Positions 9,039-17,762 of a stretch of DNA of 64,000 bases are shown here, piece by piece. The first letter of the stretch is position 1; every line of letters begins with the position of its first letter. This DNA comes from Deltaproteobacteria bacterium (lineage in GTDB: Bacteria > Myxococcota_A > Polyangia > Polyangiales > Ga0077539): positions 186,001-250,000 of the forward strand of contig JAUXYJ010000023.1 in the NCBI GenBank assembly GCA_030694465.1, in the 5' to 3' direction. Made by a program: the position numbers and the translations under genes. Under the pieces are notes generated by a model. That model saw nothing but the letters and a program-made list of their open reading frames with translations, made no database searches and was not told the DNA's origin.

Positions 9039-9890
9039 TCACATGCAGCAGGACAGACACGCGTCAGGCTGGCAGACGCCCGCGTTGCGACCGACTCCGC
9101 AGCACGAGAACCCCGAGCCGCATGTGACGCCGAGACAAGGATCGCTCGCACAGACCATGCCCCGCGTGATGCACGTCGCGCGGTCGCCCACGCCACAGCA
9201 GGTCTCGCTCCCAGCACACGCGGGCCGGCAGAAGGGCGCAGGAGAGGCTGGGTCTCGACAGGTCACGCTGTCCGCGACGCAAGCACGTGCAGATTCGCAG
9301 CAGTAGTTGCCCGCAGCGCAACGGACCAGCGAGCAAAACGAGTCCGCGCCGCAGGTGCCCGCGGGGACACACGACATGGCGCCGCCCGTTGTGCAGCACT
9401 CTTCGCGACCGGTACACACCGCGCGGCCACACAGCCGCGAGCCGCTGTCTGCCCCCGCATCGCCATCCACCCGCGGCGGGCAAGGCGTCGCGTTGGGCAA
9501 GCAGGCTCGTGCTTCTTCGCAGCAGTAGCTCCCGGCGGCGCAGCGGACCATCGCGCAAAACGACGTCGCGCCGTCAGATCCGCCTGAAGAATCCCCAGCA
9601 CTGCTTGCGTCACTGGGGACACTTCCATCGTCGCTCGCGCTGTCCCTCACGGCGCTGTCCCTCACGGCGCTGTCGAGGTTGGCCGCAGAGTCCTCGACCT
9701 GCCCATCGAGGGCGGCGACGTCGCCGGTTTGGTTGGCGTCGCCGGTCTGGTCGGCGTCGCCGGTCTGGTTGGCGTCACTGCTCGGCACGCGGTCAGCCCG
9801 CGCATCCGCTGGCGCAGACGAAGCACCGCAAGCGAGAAACAGCAGAGAAATACCCGTCAAAACAAGGTAGCGAGAGTCTAGGTTACACAT
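9039..9890 (-). CDS. Cys-rich repeat lipoprotein
   Basis: The 283-residue product begins MCNLDSRYLVLTGISLLFLA and has a lipobox FLAC at about residues 18-21, predicting a lipid-anchored exported protein. An Asp/Ala/Ser-rich linker follows, including a six-residue tandem repeat GDANQT/GDADQT. The C-terminal 170 residues hold about five modules of the type CaxxxCgxxxCC....C, probably disulfide-bonded, ending in CLSCCM. No enzyme motif is visible. The start is the ATG at 9888-9890; a longer frame upstream would bury the signal peptide. It is a typical myxobacterial surface lipoprotein of unknown function and may bind a ligand or another surface protein. Confidence 0.8.
   Translation of the reverse strand: MCNLDSRYLVLTGISLLFLACGASSAPADARADRVPSSDANQTGDADQTGDANQTGDVAALDGQVEDSAANLDSAVRDSAVRDSASDDGSVPSDASSAGDSSGGSDGATSFCAMVRCAAGSYCCEEARACLPNATPCPPRVDGDAGADSGSRLCGRAVCTGREECCTTGGAMSCVPAGTCGADSFCSLVRCAAGNYCCESARACVADSVTCRDPASPAPFCRPACAGSETCCGVGDRATCITRGMVCASDPCLGVTCGSGFSCCGVGRNAGVCQPDACLSCCM
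9713..9727. repeat. CGACGTCG palindrome inside a lipoprotein linker
   Basis: CGGCGACGTCGCCGG lies in the linker of the Cys-rich lipoprotein, encoding GDVA on the minus strand. It is the same core as the intergenic copies. Confidence 0.5.
9716..9776 (-). repeat. 18-bp in-frame tandem repeat
   Basis: Three to four units of about GGTTGGCGTCGCCGGTCT encode the hexapeptide repeat GDANQT/GDADQT in the linker of the Cys-rich lipoprotein. It is coding, so the length is likely to vary between strains by slippage. Confidence 0.75.
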
Positions 9891-9948
9891 CAAAAACACA
9901 CTACCGGACTCGCATGCGGTTGTCTCGCCGTCTCGCCGCACCCAGCGG

Positions 9949-10926
9949 TCAGCTCAGCGCGCGGATCAGCCCGTACGCGATCAGCCCGAGCCCGGCTGCG
10001 GCCGGGAGCGTCACGACCCACGCGAGCGCGATGCTCCGGAGTGTCACGCGATCGAGCGAGTCACGCTGGAGCCCGACGCCAATAATGCCACCCGCGGACA
10101 CGTGCGTCGTAGACATCGGGAGCCCATAGCGCGCGCCCAGAATCACCAACACCGCGGTGACCAAGTTCGTGAGAAATCCCTCGCGATGATCCATTGGCGT
10201 CACATTGCGCGAGAGCACGTTGGTGACCCTCCGCCCAGCGATCACGCTGCCGGCGACCATGCCGAGCGTCACGACCGCAAACAGGGTCGAGCGCGCAAAC
10301 GCGTGACCTCGCTGCAGCGCGCTCGCGGCCAACATGAGCCCTACAATTTTGGGCCCATCGTTGGCTCCGCGCGCAAAGCTCGTCGCTCCCGCGGTGAGCC
10401 AATGCAACGCGTTGAGCGTGCGATTTGTCTCGGACAATACGGCACGACCGCGAGTGAACTTGAGCAGCCCAACCACGAGCGAGAGAGACACCAGCGGCGT
10501 GAGCAGCAGCGGCAAAAACACCTTGGTACCGAGCGCGCTCCAGCGCACGCCGTCGATCCCGTAGGCCGCAGCGCCCACCCCCACGATCGCGCCCACGATG
10601 GCGTGCGTGGTCGAGACCGGGAGGCCCGTCCGCGTCGCGAGCAACACCCACGAGGCCGCGCCGACGAGCGTCGCGATCGCCGCCGGGAGCGTCTGCGCTG
10701 TACCCGCGACGAGCATTCCGCCGCCAAATGTGCTGACCATCGCGCTCGCGAACGTCGCCCCACACACTGCCCCCAGCGCGGTGCAGACCGTGCCCCATGC
10801 GATGGCGCGTCGCTCGTCTGCGACCCCGCTCCCCACCAGCGTCGCGATCCCTTTTGAAACATCATTGGCGCCATTGACGTACGCAAGCGCAGCGCCAAGA
10901 AGAGCCAAAATCCACGCCGTTGTCAT
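9949..10926 (-). CDS. Inorganic phosphate transporter, PiT family
   Basis: The 325-residue protein is an integral membrane protein with about ten helices. It carries both halves of the PiT signature: YVNGANDVSKGIATLVGSG near the N-terminus and SFARGANDGPKIVGLM in the second half, plus the duplicated GLPVSTTHAIVGAIVG and GLPMSTTHVSAGGIIG segments. PiT proteins import phosphate (or metal-phosphate) with H+ or Na+, and many also carry arsenate. The ATG at 10924-10926 places MTTAWILALLGAALAYVNGA at the N-terminus, whereas the upstream 27-codon extension is not membrane-like. It is divergent from an ArsM-like gene, which raises an arsenic connection, though phosphate uptake is the default reading. 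Confidence 0.93.
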   Translation of the reverse strand: MTTAWILALLGAALAYVNGANDVSKGIATLVGSGVADERRAIAWGTVCTALGAVCGATFASAMVSTFGGGMLVAGTAQTLPAAIATLVGAASWVLLATRTGLPVSTTHAIVGAIVGVGAAAYGIDGVRWSALGTKVFLPLLLTPLVSLSLVVGLLKFTRGRAVLSETNRTLNALHWLTAGATSFARGANDGPKIVGLMLAASALQRGHAFARSTLFAVVTLGMVAGSVIAGRRVTNVLSRNVTPMDHREGFLTNLVTAVLVILGARYGLPMSTTHVSAGGIIGVGLQRDSLDRVTLRSIALAWVVTLPAAAGLGLIAYGLIRALS

Positions 10927-11058
10927 TGTCGTTCGGTGCTTACTTCGACGGATGAATGCGCAGTCTATGCGCGCTGCCCTTGACCAAGTAATCCCGTACG
11001 CTGCCACCGCGCCAGAAGTTTCTCTGCTTCACCCTGACCGAAAGCCCAGTGCCCCGTC

Positions 11059-12129
11059 ATGACCGCTTCTCCCCCTGCAAATCTTCTGTCATTCGTGAGC
11101 GAGTACTACGGCAAGCTCTTGGCCTCGAGCGCGGACCTCAAGACCAACGCGTGCTGCGCAAGTGGTGCTCCGCCGGCGTGGATCGCCAAGACCCTCGCAA
11201 ACGTCCATCCCGACGTCGCGAGCAGGTTCTATGGCTGTGGATTTCCGATCCCCCATGCGATCGACGGAGCGACTGTGTTGGACCTCGGGTGTGGCACTGG
11301 GCGTGACGTCTTTGTGCTCGCGCAGCTCGTAGGACCAACGGGACATGTTCACGGCGTCGACATGACCGACGAGCAGCTCCAGGTCGCCCGCGACACGAGC
11401 GCGTGGCACGCCGAACGCTTCGGATACGCTCGAGCAAACACCACGTTTCACAAGGGGTTCATCGAAGATCTACGTGCGATTTCACTCGCAGACGAGAGCA
11501 TGGACGTCGTGGTCTCGAACTGCGTCGTCAACCTCAGCCCGCGCAAAGACCTCGTGCTCAGTGAGATCTTTCGCGTGCTCAAGCCCGGCGGTGAGCTCTA
11601 CATCAGCGACGTCTTCGCAGACCGGCGCTTGCCCCCTGAGATCGCCAATGATCCTGTGCTCTACGCCGAGTGCCTCGGTGGCGCGATGTACGAACATGAC
11701 TTCGTCGTGATGGCAAAACGTGCGGGATTTCTCGATCCCCGCGTGGTGAGCTCCGCGCCCATCACCGTGCAAAACGACGAGATCTCTCAGACCATCGGCG
11801 CCGCACGCTTTGTCTCGGTGACCTACCGCTTGTTTAAGCTCGCAGACCTCGACACCCAGTGCGAAGACTACGGCCAGAGCGCCCGCTATCTGGGCGGAAT
11901 CCCCGGCGCCGAGTCCCTCTTTTGGCTCGACAATCACCACGCGTTTGAGCGCAACCGCACCGAGCGCCTGTGTGGCAACACGGCCGCCATGTTGGCGAGC
12001 TCGCGCTTCGCCAAGTACTTCGAGATCACCGGCCAAAAACACACTCACTTTGGCGTGTACGCCTGCGGTCCCACCGTGGCCGCGACCCAGTACGCGCCCA
12101 CCGGAACCAGCGCCGGAGCCTGCTGTTGA
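11059..12129 (+). CDS. arsM: Arsenite methyltransferase-like enzyme
   Basis: The 356-residue protein has a SAM-binding motif VLDLGCGTGRDVF (residues 73-85), an acidic loop HGVDMTDEQL, and the ArsM-type segment VSNCVVNLSPRKDLVL (152-167). Cysteines at 32/33, 60, 155 and 205 correspond in spacing to the arsenic-binding cysteines of ArsM enzymes, which methylate arsenite using SAM and a thiol reductant. The C-terminal 100 residues carry a further Cys-rich extension ending in AGACC. Its stop codon overlaps the TTG start of the next gene. A PiT transporter is divergent. Function as an As(III) S-adenosylmethyltransferase is well supported by motifs but untested. Confidence 0.88.
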   Translation: MTASPPANLLSFVSEYYGKLLASSADLKTNACCASGAPPAWIAKTLANVHPDVASRFYGCGFPIPHAIDGATVLDLGCGTGRDVFVLAQLVGPTGHVHGVDMTDEQLQVARDTSAWHAERFGYARANTTFHKGFIEDLRAISLADESMDVVVSNCVVNLSPRKDLVLSEIFRVLKPGGELYISDVFADRRLPPEIANDPVLYAECLGGAMYEHDFVVMAKRAGFLDPRVVSSAPITVQNDEISQTIGAARFVSVTYRLFKLADLDTQCEDYGQSARYLGGIPGAESLFWLDNHHAFERNRTERLCGNTAAMLASSRFAKYFEITGQKHTHFGVYACGPTVAATQYAPTGTSAGACC

Positions 12130-12800
12130 CCACGGTTCTTTTCATCCACGGGCTCGAGTCAGGCCCCGGTGGGCGCAAAGCACAACACCTCGCCGAGGCT
12201 GGATATTCGCTCGTAAGTATGCAAATGCCCTGTGGGCGCAAGCACGTCCTGAGCGACCCCGTGGTGCTCGCCGCTGGCCTGGTCGCCGTCGCCACCGTGA
12301 CGCTCGCCGCGATGCACAGCGCGCTCACAGGGGCGCTGGTGATCACGGGGCTCTGGGTCGCGCGTCCGCTCGCACGAAGCGCCCTGATGCGTCGGGTGCT
12401 CAAACGCAGTCTGGCTGTGCAAATCCAAGCGCTTCGGCTCAATACCATCGACTGCGTCGTCGCGTCGTCGTTCGGAGGCGCGGTCGCGATCGAGCTGCTG
12501 CGCGCAGGGCATTGGCGAGGCCCTACCGTGCTGCTGTGTCCCGCGCATGGGCTGGTCGCGCAGAGGGCGGGCACGACCATGCCGTCTCTGGGGACTCTTG
12601 CTCCCGAAATCACTGACAAAATCCTAGTGATTCAAGGCCGGCAAGACACGGTGGTCCCGCCCTCGCATGCGCGCGCGCTGGTCTCGGGTACCACGGCGCG
12701 GCTGCTCGAAGTAGACGACGATCACCGGCTCAAGGGCACCGCGACCCCAGAGGCATTTGCCAGCTGGATCGCGTCCGTGATGCACAACACGGCGACGTAG
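12126..12800 (+). CDS. Alpha/beta hydrolase with a hydrophobic insertion
   Basis: The frame is best read from a TTG at 12126 that overlaps the arsM stop (TTGA), giving 224 residues starting (M)TTVLFIHGLESGPGG. The opening strand-HG oxyanion motif, the nucleophile elbow SSFGGAV (about residue 120), Asp in GRQDTVVPP and His in DDDHRL form a plausible catalytic triad. An unusual hydrophobic stretch of about 25 residues lies near 50-80. Upstream in-frame ATG and GTG codons exist only inside arsM. Translational coupling to ArsM is strongly suggested by the overlap. The substrate is unknown. Confidence 0.75.
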   Translation: MTTVLFIHGLESGPGGRKAQHLAEAGYSLVSMQMPCGRKHVLSDPVVLAAGLVAVATVTLAAMHSALTGALVITGLWVARPLARSALMRRVLKRSLAVQIQALRLNTIDCVVASSFGGAVAIELLRAGHWRGPTVLLCPAHGLVAQRAGTTMPSLGTLAPEITDKILVIQGRQDTVVPPSHARALVSGTTARLLEVDDDHRLKGTATPEAFASWIASVMHNTAT

Positions 12801-12806
12801 CCGGGT
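12787..12806. repeat. CGACGTAG palindrome overlapping a stop codon
   Basis: ACACGGCGACGTAGCCGGGT is a variant of the dispersed palindrome in which the centre GACGTAG supplies the stop codon (12798-12800) of the alpha/beta hydrolase. The same TAG-centred variant is found at 44211-44230. Confidence 0.5.
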
Positions 12807-12934
12807 CTCGGCGCTGTGGCTCGCGCGAGATCCTCGGTGCGCACAAGAGGGAGTACCCCGTGGCACGCGCTTAGCGGTAATGTCCGCGCCATCGCGCTGC
12901 GCCAGCCCATGGCCACCGCCCAAGGAGCCCCCCG

Positions 12935-14872
12935 TTGAGCACACCAGACGCTGCAGAGCCCACCCCCGACACGCAAGCCCCCAAAGGAGCCGACGCCCCC
13001 CTCGTCGAAGACCCCGATGTCGTGTGGCTACGAGACGTCTACGCGGGCGACCACGCGCGACAGCTCACCGTGCGCGCAGTCGTCGCGGGGATGGCGCTGG
13101 GAGGGCTCCTGTCGCTCTCCAACCTGTACGTCGCGCTGCACACGGGCTGGAGCTTCGGCGTCACGATCACCGCGGGCGTGTTGGCCTTTGCGTTCTTCAA
13201 CGCGCTCGAGCGCGTGGGATTTTTGCGCACGCCGTTTGGTATGCTCGAAAACAACGCGATGCAGTCGGTCGCGTCGGCCGCGGGATACATGACCGGAGGC
13301 GGGACCGTCGCAGCGATCCCAGCGTGGATGATGGCCACCGGGCAGGTCATGCCCTGGCATGTGATGTTCTTGTGGATCACCGCGATCGCGATGCTCGGGG
13401 TCTTTATGGCCATCCCGATGAAGCGGCAGATGATCAACCGCGAGCAGCTCAAGTTTCCCTCGGGGATCGCGGCGGCTGAGACGCTCAAGGTCCTGCACGC
13501 GAGCAGCCACGGGGGACCCAGCGATGGCAAGGCTCGGTCGCTGCTCTGGGGCGCCGCGTTGGGCGGAATCGTGACGTGGCTTCGCGAGGTCAAGATGCGC
13601 TGGATGCCCTTTGTTTTTCCAGAGCAAATTAACTTTCCGTGGACCATGATGGGCGTGCCACTGAAGAAGTGGACCCTCGCCCTCGACACCAGCGTGCTCT
13701 TGCTCGCGGCGGGCGCGATCATGGGCTGGCGCTCGGCCTGGAGCATGCTCTTGGGGACCGGCGTAAACTACCTCGGCCTCGCGCCCTACGGCGTCCGCAT
13801 CGGCGCGATCACCGAGGTGAAATACAAGAACATCGTGGGCTGGACCGTCTGGTACGGCTCGTCTCTGTTGCTCGTCTCAGGACTGCTCGCGTTTGCGTTT
13901 AGCTGGCGCCAAATCGCCCGCGCGTTTGGCGATGTGAGCAAAGCGTTTCGCGCGAAGGCGGCTGCCAAGCGAGCCGATCCGTACCGAAAAAACACAGACA
14001 GTCCATCAGTCATCGATGAAGATCCCATGGCCCGCATCGAGGTCCCAACCTCGTGGTTTGTCGTCGGCATGATGGTGTTTACGCCCGTCGTGATGGTTCT
14101 CGGGATGCTCTTCTTCGGCATGTCCTGGTGGATGGGATTGCTTGGGGTCGTCATGAGCTTCTTCATCGCCACCGTCGCCGCGCGCGCCACCGGCGAGACC
14201 GACACGACCCCCACCGGCGCCCTCGGAAAAATCACCCAGATCGTCTTCGGCGCCGTCGCACCCGGCTCGGTCACGATCAACCTGATGTCCGCGAATCTCA
14301 CCGCGGGCGTCGCGATTCACTCTGCAGATTTGCTCACCGATCTAAAGAGCGGCTACCTCCTTGGTGCCAAACCGAGACAACAATTTCTCGGGCAGTTCTT
14401 TGGCGTCATGGCTGGCTCCCTCGCAGTGGTCCCTGCGTTTCGGCTGCTCGTCCCCGATGTCTCTGTCATCGGGACAACCCGCGCCCCCGCCCCCGCCGCC
14501 GTGAGCTGGTACTCGGTCGCACAAGTGCTCGGACAGGGGCTCTCGCGCCTGCCCACAAGCGCGCGGTATCTCATCGTCGCTGGGGTGCTCACGGGCCTCG
14601 TGCTCACGCTCGCCGAGCGCTGGTTTCCCAAGGCCAAGAAGTACATCCCGAGCGCGACGGGCTTCGGGTTGGCCTTTACGCTCCCGGCGACCAACGTGTT
14701 CTCGATGTTCTTGGGTGCGCTCTTTGCGCTCTATCTCGAGAAGCGCAAACCAGACCTCGCGGACAAGTACATCATCACTGTTTCAAGCGGGATTATCGCA
14801 GGCGAAAGCTTGCTAGGCATCGTCGTCGCGATCCTGCGTGACGCGCTGCACATCCTGCCCGCAGCGCACTAG
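12935..14872 (+). CDS. OPT family oligopeptide/metal-chelate transporter
   Basis: The 645-residue membrane protein has about 14-16 predicted helices with the oligopeptide-transporter (OPT) arrangement. Typical segments are SLSNLYVALHTGWSFGVTIT (about 60-80), FPSGIAAAETLKVLH and NLMSANLTAG. OPT proteins import peptides or metal chelates by proton symport. The N-terminal 40 residues are soluble and Pro/Asp-rich. The start is TTG at 12935, supported by a strong AAGGAG ribosome-binding site 7 bases upstream; no other start in this region has one. Substrate specificity cannot be read from sequence. Confidence 0.88.
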   Translation: MSTPDAAEPTPDTQAPKGADAPLVEDPDVVWLRDVYAGDHARQLTVRAVVAGMALGGLLSLSNLYVALHTGWSFGVTITAGVLAFAFFNALERVGFLRTPFGMLENNAMQSVASAAGYMTGGGTVAAIPAWMMATGQVMPWHVMFLWITAIAMLGVFMAIPMKRQMINREQLKFPSGIAAAETLKVLHASSHGGPSDGKARSLLWGAALGGIVTWLREVKMRWMPFVFPEQINFPWTMMGVPLKKWTLALDTSVLLLAAGAIMGWRSAWSMLLGTGVNYLGLAPYGVRIGAITEVKYKNIVGWTVWYGSSLLLVSGLLAFAFSWRQIARAFGDVSKAFRAKAAAKRADPYRKNTDSPSVIDEDPMARIEVPTSWFVVGMMVFTPVVMVLGMLFFGMSWWMGLLGVVMSFFIATVAARATGETDTTPTGALGKITQIVFGAVAPGSVTINLMSANLTAGVAIHSADLLTDLKSGYLLGAKPRQQFLGQFFGVMAGSLAVVPAFRLLVPDVSVIGTTRAPAPAAVSWYSVAQVLGQGLSRLPTSARYLIVAGVLTGLVLTLAERWFPKAKKYIPSATGFGLAFTLPATNVFSMFLGALFALYLEKRKPDLADKYIITVSSGIIAGESLLGIVVAILRDALHILPAAH

Positions 14873-14874
14873 AT

Positions 14875-16272
14875 TTACTCCGCGCTGGGGGCGACCACGG
14901 GGCTCATCACACAACGGTAGGGCTCTGCTTGTGCCTTCACGCACGAGGGCACGTTGGCCGCGTCCACTGTGCACGTCACGGTCCAGACGGTGCTGCACTC
15001 GGCCGTCTCGAGGTTCGGGTCTACGACGGTCCCGCGGTAGCGAACGACCAGCTCATTGACACCCCCAGCGTTGGGCGCGTTGCGCATGCTGAGGACCTGC
15101 ATTCGCGGCAGCCCCGTCGCGGCAATTCCCTCCACCGTGGGCGCGCCACAGAGCCCAATGTTCTGCACCGGAAACATCCCCCCTGCGGTGCGAATCAAGA
15201 GATCACAGCTCACCGGTGCGTCGGGGTTGTTCGTGCGCGCCATCACGTACGCGTCGGTAAACGGCGCCGTCGGGCGCTGCAGCGAGCCGCGCCCGGTCAG
15301 GCCCACGGCAGGGCTCGTTGGACCGGACATTTGCCCGCAAAAACACGCCGCTCGGCCGTTCGCCGTGGTGGCCTCTGTGCACTGCCTTCGCCGCATCCCG
15401 CGCAGCTGTGCGGTACGACAATAGACATCGACGGCCGTCGCAGGCTCGCCCGCGGTGAGCGTCTCGGGCGCCGCGGTGCCCATGGCCTCGGCCGTCGAGG
15501 GCTGCGGGGGCTGCGTCGAAGGTGTCTCAGGGGCTGTCTCTGTTGCGCCGTCGCTCTGCCCGCCGCCGTCGTCTGAAGGCCCGCTCGGGGCTGCCGCGGA
15601 CATCCCTTCGGGGACCACGCCGTGGACCGCAAACTCGCTCACACACAGCTCACGCCACGTTGGGCGCGAACCCGCGAGCACCTCAACAACCGAGAACCGA
15701 TAGGTCCCACCGCTCCCGTTGAGCGCAAACGCTTGCATCCCACGGATCTCTGGATTGAGTGCAAATTCGCCCACAGATTCTCCATCGCGGGTGACCCGCA
15801 CGCGCACGATCCGGTGGTTGCCCACGAACAGATCATTGCGGCCCGCTTGGTGCGCAAATCCCGCTGTCATCGCAAAGGACTGGACCGTCACGCCCGCAGG
15901 GATCACCACCTCGAACCACCCGTTGACGAGGTCGCCGGTGCGCGAGTTCCACGCGGTCGCGAGGTTGCCATCGGTCATTGAGGCGGGCTGGTTCGCGGCG
16001 CCCGCGATGGCCGAAGAGGCCGTCGGCACAATGCTCAATCGCGAGAGAATATTCTCGCCAATCGGCGCAACGATCGCCGCGTTGGGGGCCGCGGGAGGGG
16101 CCGCCGGCGGGACTACGGCCACCGGAGGCGCGCTCGGGGGGACCACCGCCGGAGCCGCGGGCGTGGGCGTCGCGCGGGGTTGCGGAGGCGGCTCCACGGG
16201 GCGCGATTTGCACCCGGCCACTGCACACACGGTCACAAGCGACACAGTCCTACAGAATCGTCGAATCGACAT
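14875..16272 (-). CDS. Lipoprotein with NADase-type glycan-binding (discoidin-like) domain
   Basis: The 465-residue product has a signal peptide ending in lipobox CAVAGC (Cys21), then a Pro/Ala/Val-rich linker of about 70 residues. A discoidin-like domain follows at about residues 95-225, opening with ASMTDGNLATAWNSRTGD and ending with a WRELCVSEFAVHG segment. It matches the domain found beside bacterial NAD glycohydrolases, where it binds carbohydrate. A second Pro/Thr-rich linker leads to a C-terminal Cys-containing region with no match. The ATG at 16270-16272 was chosen because the signal peptide begins there. It is likely a surface glycan-binding lipoprotein; the C-terminal domain may be an unknown effector. 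Confidence 0.75.
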   Translation of the reverse strand: MSIRRFCRTVSLVTVCAVAGCKSRPVEPPPQPRATPTPAAPAVVPPSAPPVAVVPPAAPPAAPNAAIVAPIGENILSRLSIVPTASSAIAGAANQPASMTDGNLATAWNSRTGDLVNGWFEVVIPAGVTVQSFAMTAGFAHQAGRNDLFVGNHRIVRVRVTRDGESVGEFALNPEIRGMQAFALNGSGGTYRFSVVEVLAGSRPTWRELCVSEFAVHGVVPEGMSAAAPSGPSDDGGGQSDGATETAPETPSTQPPQPSTAEAMGTAAPETLTAGEPATAVDVYCRTAQLRGMRRRQCTEATTANGRAACFCGQMSGPTSPAVGLTGRGSLQRPTAPFTDAYVMARTNNPDAPVSCDLLIRTAGGMFPVQNIGLCGAPTVEGIAATGLPRMQVLSMRNAPNAGGVNELVVRYRGTVVDPNLETAECSTVWTVTCTVDAANVPSCVKAQAEPYRCVMSPVVAPSAE

Positions 16273-16401
16273 GGCGTTCACCTTTGGGCGACTAAACACG
16301 AGAGCACACACAGACACTTCCCCCGAATCACTCTTCGCAATGCTTTTAGCCTAGTGAATCGCCTTCGCTCAACGCTCTCGTTGGATAGACTTTGCCCCGC
16401 G

Positions 16402-16629
16402 ATGACAAAGCCCACCCCGCCCATGCCCCACTGCCGGCGCTGCGGCCGCTCGTTTCGCACTTGGTTCAATCACGGCGGTGACTGGTACGAAGACAGCGAA
16501 GGCCAAGTGCATCTCGGTGCCGACGGCGGAGGATCTTGCGATCCTCGGTACGACCCCTTCATCGCACTGACCGTGCAAGGCACCCCGACCGAGTGCCTGC
16601 GGTGCAATCTTGCACAGCAAATTCCCTAG
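16402..16629 (+). CDS. Small zinc-ribbon-like protein
   Basis: This 75-residue protein starts MTKPTPPMPHCRRCGRSF and has a CxxC pair at the N-terminus and a CLRC pair near the C-terminus, with an isolated Cys between. The arrangement looks like a small zinc-binding domain. The ATG at 16402 lies about 130 bp from the divergent lipoprotein gene. No homologous family could be named. It converges with the Rieske gene, ending 10 bp away. Confidence 0.5.
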   Translation: MTKPTPPMPHCRRCGRSFRTWFNHGGDWYEDSEGQVHLGADGGGSCDPRYDPFIALTVQGTPTECLRCNLAQQIP

Positions 16630-16638
16630 CAAATCTCA

Positions 16639-17637
16639 CTACGTCACAACCGGAAGTGCCCGCGGACCGTTCGGGTCATGTGCGCTGCTCGGTCGCAAAG
16701 TGTCAAAATAGTACTTGCGAAACGCGAGCGTCACGCTGTCGGTGCGCACCGAGCGCTCGTCCTTCGCGGGCGGCACCTCGGTCGGTGAGCTCGACTCGAC
16801 GATGGCACGGTCTTGCTCGGCGATCACGCGGTTGCTCCGCGCAAAAAACGGGTTGAGCAGCCGAGACCGCGCGAAGCTCCGCGAGCCCACAATCAGCATC
16901 CGCACGTGCTCGCGATCGATCGGCACACACACCGAGATAATCCTAAAGAACTTGTTGGGCGGATCGATGTGTAGCTCCATGATGTTTGGCTTGTAAAATC
17001 GCAGCTTTCCACCCCCCGCATTGCCGTCCATCACGAAGCTCGATTCGCCACCGTAGTCGGTCTCTTCCCAGTTCATGTCCATGCGCGAGTCACGCTTGAT
17101 CTTGTCCTGCATAAACCGCCCAATCGTGGTGCGATGCACAAAGGGCACATGCGGCGAGTCGAGCATGTTCTCCATCGCGCGGGTCCAGTGAGCCTTCCAC
17201 TCGAGCGAGAGCGAGCAGCGCGTCACGCCTTCGCGCGTAAGCGATTCAGGCAGCGTCGGCTCGGGGGGCGGCGCATCGCTGTCCATCGCTGCGGTGTACA
17301 CCCATAGAATCCCTGCGATTTCTCTACACGGAAGCGCAGTCGCGCCGAGCCTCTCGGTCTTGGCATCCGGGTTAAACGGCACGTGCTTCACCGCGCCGTC
17401 GCCTGCAAACTCCCACCCATGAAACGGACACGCGATGCACCCATCCGCCGTGCGATTTCCCAGCGAGAGCTGCACACCACGGTGTGGACATCGGTCGATC
17501 AGCGCGCGCGCCACCCCGCTCGCGTCGCGAAAAAACACGATCTTTTCGCCCGCAAAACGCACCGACGAGGGCCCATCCCCGCGGAGGTCACGCGAGAGAC
17601 AGACTGGGCTCCAGACCGCTGCAAATCCTTCGAACAT
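16639..17637 (-). CDS. Rieske non-heme iron oxygenase
   Basis: The 332-residue product has a Rieske 2Fe-2S site, CPHRG (Cys50, His52) and CPFHGW (Cys70, His73). The mononuclear iron motif N-M-L-D-S-P-H-V-P-F-V-H lies around residues 167-178. The layout is that of single-component ring-hydroxylating or demethylating oxygenases such as vanillate demethylase and pheophorbide a oxygenase. The ATG at 17635-17637 has GGAG five bases upstream and begins a normal family N-terminus. An alternative ATG at 17682 adds 15 residues. The electron donor and substrate are unknown, and no reductase gene is adjacent. Confidence 0.85.
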   Translation of the reverse strand: MFEGFAAVWSPVCLSRDLRGDGPSSVRFAGEKIVFFRDASGVARALIDRCPHRGVQLSLGNRTADGCIACPFHGWEFAGDGAVKHVPFNPDAKTERLGATALPCREIAGILWVYTAAMDSDAPPPEPTLPESLTREGVTRCSLSLEWKAHWTRAMENMLDSPHVPFVHRTTIGRFMQDKIKRDSRMDMNWEETDYGGESSFVMDGNAGGGKLRFYKPNIMELHIDPPNKFFRIISVCVPIDREHVRMLIVGSRSFARSRLLNPFFARSNRVIAEQDRAIVESSSPTEVPPAKDERSVRTDSVTLAFRKYYFDTLRPSSAHDPNGPRALPVVT

Positions 17638-17762
17638 AGTGGCTCCGATGTTTGACACAAAGGGTCGGTTGTCTGCATTCATTTCGCGCGTGATTTTCCT
17701 GATGGCGCAGAAGCATCGTGCCTTCAACGTGTGGGCTCTGGCATGCTGCCCCGCGAGACCTC

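Noticed and set aside
9716..9776. 18-bp repeats as a possible CRISPR or iteron origin
   Set aside because: They are in-frame coding repeats in a lipoprotein linker, without spacers or neighbouring replication genes.
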